This document shows, piece by piece, positions 1 through 7,385 of a stretch of DNA of 39,785 nt. Below the pieces are notes generated by a model. It was not told the origin of the DNA. It saw nothing but the letters and a program-made list of their open reading frames with translations, and did not search any database. Position 1 is the first letter of the stretch, and every line of letters begins with the position of its first letter. Position numbers and translations under genes: made by a program. This stretch comes from Clostridiales bacterium (GTDB lineage Bacteria; Bacillota; Clostridia; Christensenellales; Aristaeellaceae). The stretch covers positions 1 through 39,785 of the forward strand of contig SVGR01000009.1 of the NCBI GenBank assembly GCA_015056265.1, read 5' to 3'.

Positions 1-130
1 TGGCCGTCACTTCAAACATGACCTCTACGCTGGGGGTTCCCTCCGGCACGGGAAAAGCCTGCACTTCCGCTGCGGCGCAGCCCGCCATAAGGAAAATTGC
101 CAAGGCTGTCAGCATCAACCATTTTCGCAT
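1..130 (-). CDS. Lipoprotein, N-terminal fragment (runs off window)
   Basis: Only the first 43 codons are in the window. The reading begins MRKWLMLTALAIFLMAGCAA: a basic start, a hydrophobic stretch and then MAGC, a lipobox with Cys18 as the likely lipidated residue. The protein is therefore probably anchored to the outer face of the membrane. The ATG lies two bases after the stop of the AraC gene, and an AGGAAGGA ribosome site sits in the end of that gene, so the two are almost certainly co-transcribed and perhaps translationally coupled. The rest of the protein is outside the window and its function cannot be told. It is the only protein here with an unambiguous lipobox. Confidence 0.7.
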   Translation of the reverse strand, partial: MRKWLMLTALAIFLMAGCAAAEVQAFPVPEGTPSVEVMFEVTA

Positions 131-132
131 GG

Positions 133-993
133 TTATTTTTCCTTCCTGACGTGCTGCACGTATTCCCGGGGGCTCATATTGTATACTTCACGAAAACGCT
201 TGCCGAAATAAGCATGGCTGGAAAAGCCGGATCGTTCCGCTACTTCATTGATGGGGCACGTCCCGGAAGCCAGCAGTTCCCGCGCCTTTTCCAGGCGGAA
301 ACGAAGCAAATATTCCAAAGGAGACATATGACAATATTGAATAAATAATTTATATATATAGCTGCGGGTCAGATTCAACTGGGAGCAGATATCGCTCACG
401 CTGAATTTCCCCTGATAGTTTTCACGAATCATTGCGATAGCAGAATTGACGTATTTTGCCGCCGCACTGGCGCCACGGGTGCTATTGCTGTGATTTTCCA
501 CCATTTCAGACAACATGATATACAGATTGCCCAGTGCCAGCATCCGCCCCGCTTCTGTTTCCCGAATGGCTGCCTCATACATATCTGCCAGCCGCTTGCT
601 GACCCGGGCAACATCCGGAACGTCAAAACAAATTTCCTTGGCCAGATCGGTCATGGTCATGGCGATCGTCGCCTGGGTACCGATGAAGCCGACCCACCGG
701 TATTCCCACGGTTCTTCCGCATCTGCGGTGTAGGTAGAGATTTCATCTTTTGGCAAATAGAAGCCCTGGCCGGCAGTCACATGGATGATGCGTCCCTGGT
801 ATTCCACCGTTCCTTTTCCCGAAATCACCACATGCAGGGTGTGATACCCTTTTGTGCCGCTGAAGTAGTGTTCCGGATCGCATTTTTCATATCCACATTC
901 CACCAGCGTCAAATCCACTCCGGACTCGTGATATAGGGAAAAATTTTCGAATGTGGAACTGTTGGCATTTCCACTGCTATGCGATTCAAGCAT
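133..993 (-). CDS. AraC-family transcriptional regulator
   Basis: A 286-residue protein with the two-part layout of sugar-responsive AraC regulators. Residues about 30-110 form a cupin-like sensing domain (HTLHVVISGKGTVEYQG, then an AGQGFYLP turn). Residues about 187-286 form the DNA-binding domain with two helix-turn-helix units; the second reads NEVAERSGFSSHAYFGKRF and is followed by the usual MSPREY. It lies downstream of the SBP array and directly upstream of a lipoprotein gene, so control of carbohydrate uptake is the natural role. Paired half-sites 21 bp apart, next to the -35 boxes at 6186-6216 and 17817-17846, are the kind of target such proteins bind, but the link is inferred. The ATG at 993 has only a modest ribosome site (GGAAAGCGAG). 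Confidence 0.92.
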   Translation of the reverse strand: MLESHSSGNANSSTFENFSLYHESGVDLTLVECGYEKCDPEHYFSGTKGYHTLHVVISGKGTVEYQGRIIHVTAGQGFYLPKDEISTYTADAEEPWEYRWVGFIGTQATIAMTMTDLAKEICFDVPDVARVSKRLADMYEAAIRETEAGRMLALGNLYIMLSEMVENHSNSTRGASAAAKYVNSAIAMIRENYQGKFSVSDICSQLNLTRSYIYKLFIQYCHMSPLEYLLRFRLEKARELLASGTCPINEVAERSGFSSHAYFGKRFREVYNMSPREYVQHVRKEK

Positions 994-1019
994 GTTTTTT
1001 CTCGCTTTCCAGTTTTATG

Positions 1020-1058
1020 GCCCTCCCCGACGCCGGGAATCCCTGCGCCAGGGAGGGC
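1020..1058 (-). other. GC-rich inverted repeat between SBP and araC genes
   Basis: GCCCTCCC at 1020-1027 pairs perfectly with GGGAGGGC at 1051-1058. It lies between the stop of the first SBP and the araC start. No T-run follows on either strand, so it is not a standard intrinsic terminator. It could protect the 3' end of the abundant SBP transcript or lower read-through into araC. Confidence 0.45.
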
Positions 1059-1101
1059 ACAACCAGTCAGTTACAAATCAATCATGAATACAGCCGGAAG
1101 A

Positions 1102-2454
1102 TTATTCGGCGGCTTCCAGGGCTTCCTGGGCTTCAACCAAAGGCTTCCACAGTTCGTCAAAGGAGGCCTGGCAGGAGGCTTCCATGGTTTCTACGAAGGT
1201 ACGGGGAGCGGTGCCGCTCTTGATGCCCCAGTCGTTCCACAGAACAGAATCACGGAAGTAGGTGGAAACTTCACCCAGCAGAGAAACGGTGCGGCCTTCG
1301 ATCATGGCCACGGTTTCCAGGGATTCATCGTCAAACACGTAGTTTTCGTAGGAATCCACAACGGTGGTTTCTTCCTTCCAGTCATAATCGGCATACCATT
1401 CGGAAACGATGGCAGCGATGGCTTCCTTATCTTCCACCATGGGCTGCATCATGATGCCGGAGGGCATAGACTGGGCGTTCACATAATCGTCGGCCTGGGG
1501 GCCCTTGGGGATCATCAGGATGCCGATTTCGTCATTTTCCAGATCGGAGAAGTAGCCCATCATGTTCCAGGAAGCAACGGAATAGAAGGCGGTGCGGCCG
1601 CGGCGCCACATCATTTCCCAGGCACCCCAGTCCATAGAACCGGTATAACATACCTGATCCACATGATACAAATCATAGCAGAACTGGATGGCTTCGATGA
1701 CCCGGGGATCGGTCAGGTTATACTTGTAGTGGAAGTCTTCGTCAATGATAACGGGGGCAGCACCGTTGGAATACACGAATGCTTCGGGGCAGGTGGGGCA
1801 GGTGCCGTAGGAACCGAAGCCGTATACGTCGATCTTGCCATCGTTATTGGTATCCTTGGTGCACTTGATGGCCAGTTCGCGCAGCTTTTCCCAGGTCCAT
1901 TCGCCGTTGCGCTGCAGATCATACAGGTATTCATCGGTGATGCCGTTTTCGGCGCAGATGCGCTTGTTGAACAGGATCACGTGGCCCACTGCGTCTTTCC
2001 AGGTGGTCAGAACATAGTGCTTGCCATTGAGCGCCCATTCTTCATTGGTCTGCTGATTCCAGATTTCATCTTCGATATCGAAGTAGTCATCCAGCGGAAC
2101 CACCAGCCCGCGGTCCACCCAGGTGGGAACGGCGGTGCCGAAAGCAGCCCAGAACACGTCAGCGATCTTTTCGCCGGCGGTCAGGGAAGAGTTAACCACG
2201 GCCATGTAGGAATGCCAGTCGCCGGTGGTAACAAACTGCAGATCGCAATTGTACTTTTCGTTGATGTGCTCCAGCAGCTCCATCTGCTCGGCATAGGTAT
2301 CACTGTTGGGATTGGGGGTACCGTCGGTCCAGGAGGCGATGGTGACTACGCGGCCGCCAAGATCGTACTTCTTTTCTTCCTCGGCGCCGGCAGTCATGGG
2401 CAGAAGGGTCATTACCAGCATCATGGCCAGCAATACGGTCAGGGTCTTTTTCAT
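1102..2454 (-). CDS. Extracellular solute-binding protein, tandem copy 1
   Basis: A 450-residue SBP of the CUT1 oligosaccharide type. Residues 1-24 are a signal peptide ending TAGA with no lipobox cysteine, so the mature protein appears not to be lipid-anchored, which is odd for a Gram-positive SBP. The mature part has family features: a sugar-site-like NGEWTWEKL, a calcium-loop-like DTNNDGKID found in many family-1 SBPs, and a C-terminal helical hinge. It is the last of three tandem copies and lies about 90 bp behind copy 2. It is closest in architecture to the SBP at 18581-19945 that ends operon B, so it probably serves the permease pair at 6411-8346. The start is fixed by AAAGGAGAAACCCC before the ATG. 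Substrate unknown; xylo-oligosaccharides are a guess from the nearby xylanase. Confidence 0.93.
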   Translation of the reverse strand: MKKTLTVLLAMMLVMTLLPMTAGAEEEKKYDLGGRVVTIASWTDGTPNPNSDTYAEQMELLEHINEKYNCDLQFVTTGDWHSYMAVVNSSLTAGEKIADVFWAAFGTAVPTWVDRGLVVPLDDYFDIEDEIWNQQTNEEWALNGKHYVLTTWKDAVGHVILFNKRICAENGITDEYLYDLQRNGEWTWEKLRELAIKCTKDTNNDGKIDVYGFGSYGTCPTCPEAFVYSNGAAPVIIDEDFHYKYNLTDPRVIEAIQFCYDLYHVDQVCYTGSMDWGAWEMMWRRGRTAFYSVASWNMMGYFSDLENDEIGILMIPKGPQADDYVNAQSMPSGIMMQPMVEDKEAIAAIVSEWYADYDWKEETTVVDSYENYVFDDESLETVAMIEGRTVSLLGEVSTYFRDSVLWNDWGIKSGTAPRTFVETMEASCQASFDELWKPLVEAQEALEAAE

Positions 2455-2490
2455 GGGGTTTCTCCTTTCAATAATTGATTATTGCATTAA

Positions 2491-2514
2491 GAAGATGATG
2501 CTTTCCTCATCCTC
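2491..2514 (-). promoter_or_regulatory. Hairpin in the spacer before SBP copy 1
   Basis: On the minus strand GAGGATG (2508-2514) pairs with CATCTTC (2491-2497) around a 10-base loop. The equivalent hairpin before SBP copy 2 keeps all seven pairs although two of them differ in sequence. It may stabilise the SBP message or set relative expression. Confidence 0.4.
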
Positions 2515-2544
2515 TCAATTTCTCAAAGAAATGCTGGGCTTGCC

Positions 2545-3897
2545 TTATTCAGCGGCTTCTTCCAGGGCTTCCTGGGCTTCAACCAAAGGCTTCCACAGTT
2601 CGTCAAAGGAGGCCTGGCAGGAGGCTTCCATGGTTTCAACAAACGTCCGCGGCGGAATGGCACGGACAATGCCCCAGTCATACCACAGCACGCTATCACG
2701 GAAGTAGGTGGAAACTTCGCCCAGCAGAGAAACAGTGCGGCCTTCAATCATGGACACGGTTTCCAGGGATTCGTCATCGAATACGTAATTCTCAAAGCCA
2801 TCTGCGACGGTTGTCTTTTCTTTCCACTCGTAATCATCATAGTATTCGGTAACGATGGCGGCAATCGCTTCTTTGTCCTCTACCATGGGCTGCATAAACA
2901 TACCGGAGGGCATGGACTGAGAATTCACATAATCGTCAGCCTGGGGGCCCTTGGGGATCATCAGGATGCCGATTTCGTCATTTTCCAGATCGTCGAAATA
3001 GCCCATCATGTTCCAGGAAGCCACTTCATAGAAGGCGGTGCGGCCGCGGCGCCACATGGATTCCCAGACGCCCCAGTCGGTGGAGCCCATGTAGCATACC
3101 TGGTCAACCCAATACAGATCATAGCAGAATTGGATGGCTTCGATAACCCGGGGATCGGTCAGGTTGTACTTGTAATGGAGGTCTTCATCCACAATAACAG
3201 GAGCCGTGCCGTTGGAATACAGATAGGGTTCAGGGCAGGTGGGGCAGGATCCGTAAGAGCCATATCCATATATGTCGACCTTGCCATCGTTATTGGTATC
3301 CTTGGTGCACTTGATGGCCAGTTCGCGCAGCTTTTCCCAGGTCCATTCGCCGTTGCGCTGCAGATCATACAGGTATTCATCGGTGATGCCGTTTTCGGCG
3401 CAGATGCGCTTGTTGAACAGAATCACATGGCCCACTGAATCGTTACCGATAGCAATTGTATAATGCTTGCCATCCATGGCCCATTCTTCATTTCGGCCTT
3501 GATTCCAGATTTTATAATCAAAATCGAAATAGTCATCCAGCGGAACCACCAGCCCCCGATCCGCCCAGGTGGGGATGGCGTTGCCAATATTTGCCCAGAA
3601 TACATCGGCAATCTTTTCACCGGAGGTAAGGGCGGAATTCACTACAGCCATGTAGGAATGCCAGTCGCCGGTGGTCGTGAAGGTCAGATTGCAATTATAT
3701 TTTTCATTGATGTGTTCAATCAATTCCATTTGATCAGCGTAGGTATCGCTATTGGGATTGGGCGTCATATCAATCCAATGAGCAATCACCACATCTCTGC
3801 CGCCAAGATCATATTTCTTTTCTTCGGCGCCGGCCGTCATGGGCAGAAGGGTCATTACCAGCATCATGGCTAGCAATACGGTCAGGGTCTTTTTCAT
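2545..3897 (-). CDS. Extracellular solute-binding protein, tandem copy 2
   Basis: A 450-residue paralogue of copy 1 with the same signal peptide and fold. Whole stretches are unchanged, including the NGEWTWEKL segment, the DTNNDGKVD loop and most of the C-terminal hinge. Differences cluster in the N-terminal lobe (about residues 30-60 and 105-150) and around residues 235-260, where surface and ligand contacts would be expected, so the copies may differ in ligand range. There is no lipobox cysteine. The ribosome site is GAAAGGAGAAACTC just before the ATG. No convincing promoter is visible in the spacer, so it probably depends on transcription from upstream. It could be a dosage duplication rather than a specialised copy. 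Confidence 0.93.
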   Translation of the reverse strand: MKKTLTVLLAMMLVMTLLPMTAGAEEKKYDLGGRDVVIAHWIDMTPNPNSDTYADQMELIEHINEKYNCNLTFTTTGDWHSYMAVVNSALTSGEKIADVFWANIGNAIPTWADRGLVVPLDDYFDFDYKIWNQGRNEEWAMDGKHYTIAIGNDSVGHVILFNKRICAENGITDEYLYDLQRNGEWTWEKLRELAIKCTKDTNNDGKVDIYGYGSYGSCPTCPEPYLYSNGTAPVIVDEDLHYKYNLTDPRVIEAIQFCYDLYWVDQVCYMGSTDWGVWESMWRRGRTAFYEVASWNMMGYFDDLENDEIGILMIPKGPQADDYVNSQSMPSGMFMQPMVEDKEAIAAIVTEYYDDYEWKEKTTVADGFENYVFDDESLETVSMIEGRTVSLLGEVSTYFRDSVLWYDWGIVRAIPPRTFVETMEASCQASFDELWKPLVEAQEALEEAAE

Positions 3898-3933
3898 TGA
3901 GTTTCTCCTTTCGATGTTTGATTATTGCATCAA

Positions 3934-3957
3934 GAGGATGACGTTTCCCCCACCCTC
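3934..3957 (-). promoter_or_regulatory. Hairpin in the spacer before SBP copy 2
   Basis: On the minus strand GAGGGTG (3951-3957) pairs with CATCCTC (3934-3940), with one G-U pair and a 10-base loop. It is the counterpart of 2491-2514. The two differ at both a G-U/G-C and an A-U/G-U pair yet keep the stem, which argues for a selected RNA structure. Confidence 0.4.
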
Positions 3958-3986
3958 TCAATTTCTCAAAAAATGTTTGGCTTGCC

Positions 3987-4721
3987 TTATTCAGTTTCTT
4001 CGTAGTGAATCCACAGTTCATCAAATGATGCCTGGCAAGGGGCCTTCATTGTTGCAACAAAGGTGCGGGATCAATGCCCTGCAGAATACACCATTCATTC
4101 CACTGAACAGCTTCACGGAAATATGTGGAGGCTCCACCAATCGGTTCAACGGCGCTCCCAAGTACACTCGCCGCCGCGTTGTAATTCGTACAGATATTCG
4201 TCTGTAATGCCGTTTTCGGCACAGATACGTTTGTTGAACATGATGACGTGGCCCACAACGTCATTCCAGTTGGTGATGCCGTTGTTCTCACCATGGTATT
4301 TTCAGGAATCGCTGACGGATTTGTTCCAGATTTCATCCGAAGAATTGAAATAATCATCCAACGGAACCACAAAACTGCAATCGATCCACGTGGGCGCAGC
4401 GTCACAGAAATGGGCCAGGAACACATCCGTACTCTTTTCTCCGGCTATTGAGAGGCATGAACCACCGCCATATAAGAATGGAAATCCCCGGTGGAGGCAA
4501 ACAACAAATTACAATTAAATAAATTCTTCGTTGATGTGCTCAATCAATTCCATCTGTTCGATGCAGGTATCACTGTTTTCATCAGGGCCCCGATTGTTCC
4601 AATGAGCAATTACCACATCCCGGCAGCCACAACCATACTTTTTTCTTCTACTTCACCGCTCAGGGGCAGTACGGTCAGAATCATCAGCAATGCCGGAATG
4701 GATGCACTCATTTTCTTCATC
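3987..4721 (-). pseudogene. Decayed third copy of the tandem SBP gene
   Basis: Starting at ATG 4721 (after AGGTGAACG) the reading begins MKKMSASIPALLMILTVLPL, a signal peptide like those of copies 1 and 2. It soon needs a frame change to continue as GCRDVVIAHW. Later frames give DFHSYMAVVHA, then APTWIDCSFVVPLDDYFNSSDEIWN, GHVMMFNKRICAENGITDEYLYELQ, and finally STYFREAVQWNEW and CQASFDELW before the TAA at 3987. Stops and frameshifts separate these blocks. About 200 codons between the LQRNGEW region and the VSTYFRDSV region are missing. The end and the downstream spacer still match the other copies. It cannot make an SBP. Confidence 0.88.
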
Positions 4722-4744
4722 GTTCACCTATTTCTTTAAATCTC

Positions 4745-4782
4745 AAAGTAGCCAGCGCCACCGAAGCGACGCTGGCTACTTT
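4745..4782 (-). terminator. Intrinsic terminator of the twin-domain secreted protein gene
   Basis: A perfect 13-bp stem: AAAGTAGCCAGCG at 4745-4757 against CGCTGGCTACTTT at 4770-4782, with a 12-base loop. On the minus strand it ends TACTTTGAGATTTAAAG, a weak T-rich tail, so termination may be partial and allow read-through into the SBP array. Confidence 0.75.
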
Positions 4783-4823
4783 CATGCATTACAGAATAAT
4801 TGTAACCACTTATTCAGTTCAAA

Positions 4824-6095
4824 TTATTCGGCAATCTGGTAAATGTACACGCCAAACCAAGGATCGTCCCAGCCACCGCTGAGCTTGCTGTCAGCAGCGA
4901 TGATAATTTCGTCGCCAGCCTTCAGTTCATAGTTTTCAAAATCATGATAGACGGTGCCGGTCACGCGATGGCCACGTTCTTCATAGGTGTCCACGCAGAA
5001 GATCTGTTCGCCCTTGATGTAAGCGCTCATGTAGACGCCGTCAGCAGCGGCCTGGGAAGGATCGGAGGTGCCGCCAGCATAACCGATTTTGATGATGTAA
5101 AGGCCATCAGCGGGGCAGACCCACTTCAGACCGGCAACGAAGCCGACGTCGGGGGCGCACAGACCGTCGTCACGGATGCCGAACCAATCGCCTTTGCACT
5201 CGTTTTCGCCAACAAAGGAGCTTTCAGCGGGCTTCCACTGGAAGGCTTCAGTCAGAACGCAATCCTTCAGAGTGGACAGATCCAGATCAGCGCCAGAATT
5301 GTAGGCGGTGGAGTATACGGGATAGAAGCCCTTTTCACCAGCATCCCACAGCTTGGTCTTGTATTCGGTAGCGCCGCCGCCGTACTGATAGCCAGCCAGG
5401 ATGACGGGAGCTTCTTCTTCAGCAACTTCTTCAACTACTTCTTCTTCTTCAACCACGGGACCAACATGCAGATACCACCAGGGATCGTCCCAGCCGCCGT
5501 TCAGCTTGCTGTCGGAAACCAGGATGATTTCGTCGCCAGCCTTCAGTTCCACACCGCCGAAGAAGTTTTCGGTCTGGGGCAGACGATGGCCATCGAAGGT
5601 GTAGGTGTCGTAGCAGAAGATCTGCTCGCCCTGGATGTAAGCGCTCATATACACGCCGTCAGCAGTGTCAGCAGCGCCGCCGGAGGTACCGCCGGAGAGG
5701 TTCAGCTGGATGTCATACACGCCGTCCACTTCGCAGACCCACTTGAGGGCAGCAACGAAAGCTTCGTCAGCAGCGACGAAACCATCATCACGGATGGAGA
5801 ACCAATCGCCCTTGAAATCAATGCCATCCTTGGGGGAAACTTCAGCAGGCTTCCACTGGAAAGCGTCGTTCTGGGCACACAGCTTCAGGGTGGTGATGTC
5901 GAAATCAGCACCAGAGTTGTAAGCGGTGGAGTACATGGGATAGAAGCTCTTTTCGCCCATATCCCACAGCTTTGTCTTGAATTCGCTGGCAGCGCCGCCA
6001 AACTGATAGGTGGGGAGAGTGGCTTCTTCGGCCATAGCGGGAATCATCGCCATAACCATCAGAGCAACCAGGATACCGGACAGGATCTTCTTCAT
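4824..6095 (-). CDS. Secreted protein of two tandem unknown domains
   Basis: A 423-residue exported protein. Residues 1-22 are a signal peptide (MKKILSGILVALMVMAMIPA, then MA before the mature end). Two homologous domains follow, about residues 26-213 and 233-423, joined by an acidic linker (about 214-232, rich in Glu and Val). Both carry YQ.GG, FYP.YSTAYNSGAD, AFQWKPAE, GDWF.IRDDG, LKWVC..DG.Y, ADGVYMSAYI.GEQIFC.DTY and SKL.GGWDDPW. The pattern of short strands and a Trp/Asp-rich tail suggests a beta-sandwich, possibly carbohydrate-binding, but I recognise no named family. Start 6095 is chosen over an upstream ATG at 6185 because AGGAGG lies before it and 6185 overlaps the -35 box. It has its own promoter and terminator between operon A and the SBP array. 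Confidence 0.88.
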   Translation of the reverse strand: MKKILSGILVALMVMAMIPAMAEEATLPTYQFGGAASEFKTKLWDMGEKSFYPMYSTAYNSGADFDITTLKLCAQNDAFQWKPAEVSPKDGIDFKGDWFSIRDDGFVAADEAFVAALKWVCEVDGVYDIQLNLSGGTSGGAADTADGVYMSAYIQGEQIFCYDTYTFDGHRLPQTENFFGGVELKAGDEIILVSDSKLNGGWDDPWWYLHVGPVVEEEEVVEEVAEEEAPVILAGYQYGGGATEYKTKLWDAGEKGFYPVYSTAYNSGADLDLSTLKDCVLTEAFQWKPAESSFVGENECKGDWFGIRDDGLCAPDVGFVAGLKWVCPADGLYIIKIGYAGGTSDPSQAAADGVYMSAYIKGEQIFCVDTYEERGHRVTGTVYHDFENYELKAGDEIIIAADSKLSGGWDDPWFGVYIYQIAE

Positions 6096-6156
6096 GGTTT
6101 GTTCCTCCTCGTTTGAAATTGTCGCATGGGATCGAATACCAATCCCTATGTATGTT

Positions 6157-6185
6157 ATTATATGCGAACAAACATATATTTTCAA
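6157..6185 (-). promoter_or_regulatory. Sigma-A promoter of the twin-domain protein gene
   Basis: On the minus strand, TTGAAA (6180-6185), a 17-bp spacer and a perfect TATAAT (6157-6162). It predicts a leader of about 55 bases before ATG 6095. Confidence 0.8.
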
Positions 6186-6216
6186 CCCTCATATGACGAT
6201 AAAACTATAACAATTG
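6186..6216 (-). promoter_or_regulatory. Upstream activator-type box shared with operon A
   Basis: The 31 bp directly upstream of the -35 box align without gaps to 17816-17846, which sits at the identical distance from the operon A -35 box. Including the -35 hexamers, 25 of 37 positions match by my hand alignment, with a TGTTATAGT core. Half-sites CAATTGTTA and CATATGAGG start 21 bp apart. Confidence 0.55.
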
Positions 6217-6279
6217 TTTCATTTTCCTCCGTTCCGCTGGCGTTTTTTTCCTTTCTTCCTTCTCATTTGCAACCAATAT

Positions 6280-6323
6280 AAATGGGCGATTCACAGCCTT
6301 TTCCGACTGTAAACCGCCCATTT
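6280..6323. terminator. Terminator hairpin at the end of operon A
   Basis: AAATGGGCG-ATTCACAG (6280-6296) pairs with CTGTAAAC-CGCCCATTT (6307-6323) over 17 positions with two wobble or mismatch pairs. The best T-run (TTTTTTCTC) follows it on the plus strand; on the minus strand the tail is only ATTTATATTGG. It stands between the last permease and the next minus-strand promoter, so it most likely ends operon A. Confidence 0.65.
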
Positions 6324-6410
6324 TTTCTCGTAACACGTAGGAAAATGTTCGAAAAACATGGAATTCTCGAATTTCCCGCGTTAAAGAAATGTATTTTTTG
6401 TTTCCTGAAA

Positions 6411-7385
6411 TTACATGCCGGTAAGACCGGTTCTTTCCACGCCCTGAACGAAGAATTTTTGTGCAACTATGAACAACAAGATCAGCGGCAGCACAATCAG
6501 CAGGGCCGCGGCATTGGTGAGCATGGATACCTGCACCGTATCGATGACCGTGGGGCCGCCGGCAGCACGGGTGATGGTAAAGGTCAGGGTATTGAGCAGG
6601 GTGGGGAACAGCTTCATGGTAGGCATGTAGGTGCTGGCCGCATACAGATCGTTCCACGTCCATACGAAGGAAAGCACCGATACCGTCACCAGCGCAGGGC
6701 CCGCATTGGGCAGCATCACCCGCAGGAAAATCCGGCCCACACCGGCGCCGTCCACCCAGGCAGCCTCTTCCAATTCGCCGGGCAGCCGGGAAAGGAACTG
6801 GCGCAGGATATAGATGAACAGGCCGTTCTTGGCCGCCTGGCAGCCCAAAGACATGAGCAGCAGAGGCCAGGGGGTACTTATGAGCGATTGTCCGGGAACG
6901 CCAAACAATCCCAGCAAACCGTAAAGGTCAAAGTAGCGGTACTGCATGTAAGTGGTGACCATGTAGGTCTGCTGAGGCAGCACCAAGGTGAGGATCACGA
7001 AAACAAAGATCAGATTACGGCCCCGGAACTGGAACCGGGCCAAGCCGTACGCCGCCAGGGTGCAGGATGCAATCTGTACCACCGTGGCCCCGGCGCTCAC
7101 CGCCAGGGTGGTGAACAGGTAGGCGGGGTAGTCAATCAGCCACAGCACTTCCTTGAAGCTATCCAGGGAAGGCTTGCGGGGCACCCACTTCACGGTCATA
7201 TCGTACATATCGGATTTGGCCATGAATGCCACCGACAGCTTGACCAGCAGCGGATAGAGAATGACGTAGGAAATACCCACGATGATGCCGAAGCGGAACA
7301 GCTTTCCAATCCAAAGGCCGATCATGCGGCTGTTCAGCGCCTTCCTACGATGCGGGTGCTTTGTCTTCATGGTATTAGCCTTCAT
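6411..7385 (-). CDS. Carbohydrate ABC transporter permease, MalG type (pair 2, operon A)
   Basis: A 324-residue inner-membrane protein with about six hydrophobic segments and the CUT1 permease signature loop EEAAWVDGAG...LP in its last third, where the ATPase docks. It would form the channel with the permease at 7375-8346. The N-terminus is basic (KTKHPHRRK), as expected for a cytosolic start. It is the counterpart of the permease at 20103-21119 in operon B. The ATG at 7385 overlaps the upstream gene by 11 bp; a second in-frame ATG at 7370 removes the overlap and is also possible. It is the last gene before the 6280-6323 hairpin. No ATPase gene is nearby, so a shared MsmK/UgpC-like ATPase is presumed. 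Confidence 0.95.
   Translation of the reverse strand: MKANTMKTKHPHRRKALNSRMIGLWIGKLFRFGIIVGISYVILYPLLVKLSVAFMAKSDMYDMTVKWVPRKPSLDSFKEVLWLIDYPAYLFTTLAVSAGATVVQIASCTLAAYGLARFQFRGRNLIFVFVILTLVLPQQTYMVTTYMQYRYFDLYGLLGLFGVPGQSLISTPWPLLLMSLGCQAAKNGLFIYILRQFLSRLPGELEEAAWVDGAGVGRIFLRVMLPNAGPALVTVSVLSFVWTWNDLYAASTYMPTMKLFPTLLNTLTFTITRAAGGPTVIDTVQVSMLTNAAALLIVLPLILLFIVAQKFFVQGVERTGLTGM

Larger units (their letters stand above)
1102..4721 (-). repeat. Three-unit tandem duplication of an SBP gene
   Basis: Gene plus spacer repeats with a period of about 1,443 bp: stops at 1102, 2545 and 3987, starts at 2454, 3897 and 4721. The spacers are also related (shared TTCTCAAA..ATG.T.GGCTTGCCTTATTCAG segments). 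Copies 1 and 2 share a perfect 141-bp match (1834-1974 against 3280-3420), which points to recent duplication or gene conversion. The third unit is shortened and frameshifted. Confidence 0.9.

Noticed and set aside
1020-1058. Intrinsic terminator after SBP copy 1
   Set aside because: The stem is good but no T-run follows on either strand; kept only as an inverted repeat.
979-2478. Long open reading of 499 codons on the plus strand
   Set aside because: It mirrors the SBP gene on the minus strand, is rich in Gly/His/Ile from codon bias, and has no ribosome site or family motif.
4046-4426. Separate small gene of 126 codons
   Set aside because: Its translation is a frameshifted piece of the decayed SBP copy, not an independent protein.
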